Assembly (NCBI GenBank): GCA_050250795.1
Contig: JBFWNZ010000020.1
Span: 1 to 21,460, forward strand
From: JBFWNZ01 sp050250795
GTDB taxonomy: Bacteria; Pseudomonadota; Alphaproteobacteria; UBA8366
Length of the DNA stretch: 21,460 nucleotides
Reading direction: 5' to 3'
Shown: positions 21,426 to 21,460 of the stretch, one piece after another
Layout of the letters: the number at the start of each line of letters is the position of its first letter
How positions within the stretch are numbered: position 1 is the first letter of the stretch
Notes under the pieces: model-generated
The model's input: the letters and a program-made list of their open reading frames with translations, nothing else
Told to the model about the DNA's origin: nothing
Database searches by the model: none
Program-made: the position numbers and the translations under genes

Positions 21426-21460
21426 GCCGCCGTCTCCCTGCGTCCTGCCGCCAGCGCCGT
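21422..21460 (-). CDS. Partial C-terminus of a gene upstream of cobO
   Basis: Read on the minus strand, a frame enters from the right edge as TALAAGRRETAA and stops at a TGA that overlaps the cobO start as ATGA. The overlap is of the kind used throughout this locus, which supports a real coupled gene. In many alphaproteobacteria cobN or cobW precedes cobO, but twelve residues cannot identify it, and another frame is also open here. Confidence 0.4.
   Translation of the reverse strand, partial: TALAAGRRETAA

Overview
The window is GC-rich and densely coded, with short gaps, GTG starts, 4-base start/stop overlaps and REP-type palindromes. It looks like the chromosome of an alphaproteobacterium, perhaps of the Rhodospirillales. 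This rests on protein style (the PyrE and the Cob-type cobalamin enzymes) and repeat style, not on a marker gene, so it is only moderately sure.

Left half (1-10982): a catabolic-looking accessory region. A left-edge gene and a Rid-family gene are divergent. On the minus strand lie a molybdenum-hydroxylase large subunit translationally coupled to an XRE-type regulator (8915-5707), then pyrK, pyrD, pyrE and a second molybdenum-hydroxylase large subunit (5615-641). The upstream regions of these two units share a 14-bp pseudo-palindrome, TYCCAWWWWTGGRA. In both it lies exactly 6 bp before the same -35-like hexamer, which has a -10-like hexamer 17 bp further on. This suggests one regulon, probably run by the XRE protein. 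I infer that a class 1B (NAD-type) dihydroorotate-dehydrogenase-like pair, an orotate-phosphoribosyltransferase-like enzyme and two molybdenum hydroxylases act together on a pyrimidine-like or other N-heterocyclic compound. This is the best candidate here for an undescribed system. A separate divergent pair follows: a 4,5-dihydroxyphthalate-decarboxylase-like protein and a dienelactone-hydrolase-family protein.

Right half (10996-21460): a cobalamin (B12) locus. cobB and cobA are on the minus strand, cbiD and cobK on plus, cobM, cobE and cobL on minus, cbiB on plus, cobQ and cobO on minus, and a partial frame runs off the right edge. They cover C-methylation of uroporphyrinogen III (CobA), ring methylation, reduction and decarboxylation (CobM, CbiD, CobK, CobL, CobE), amidation (CobB, CobQ), adenosylation (CobO) and aminopropanol attachment (CbiB). 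cobI, cobJ, cobH, cobG, cobN, cobS/T and the nucleotide-loop genes are not in the window.

The gap at 20087-20786 has no gene but is packed with palindromic repeats. A recurring motif, GCAAATGTWAACA with conserved flanks, occurs in the cobL/cbiB gap and again in the gap between cobQ and cobO. I see no tRNA, rRNA, CRISPR array, insertion sequence or cobalamin riboswitch.
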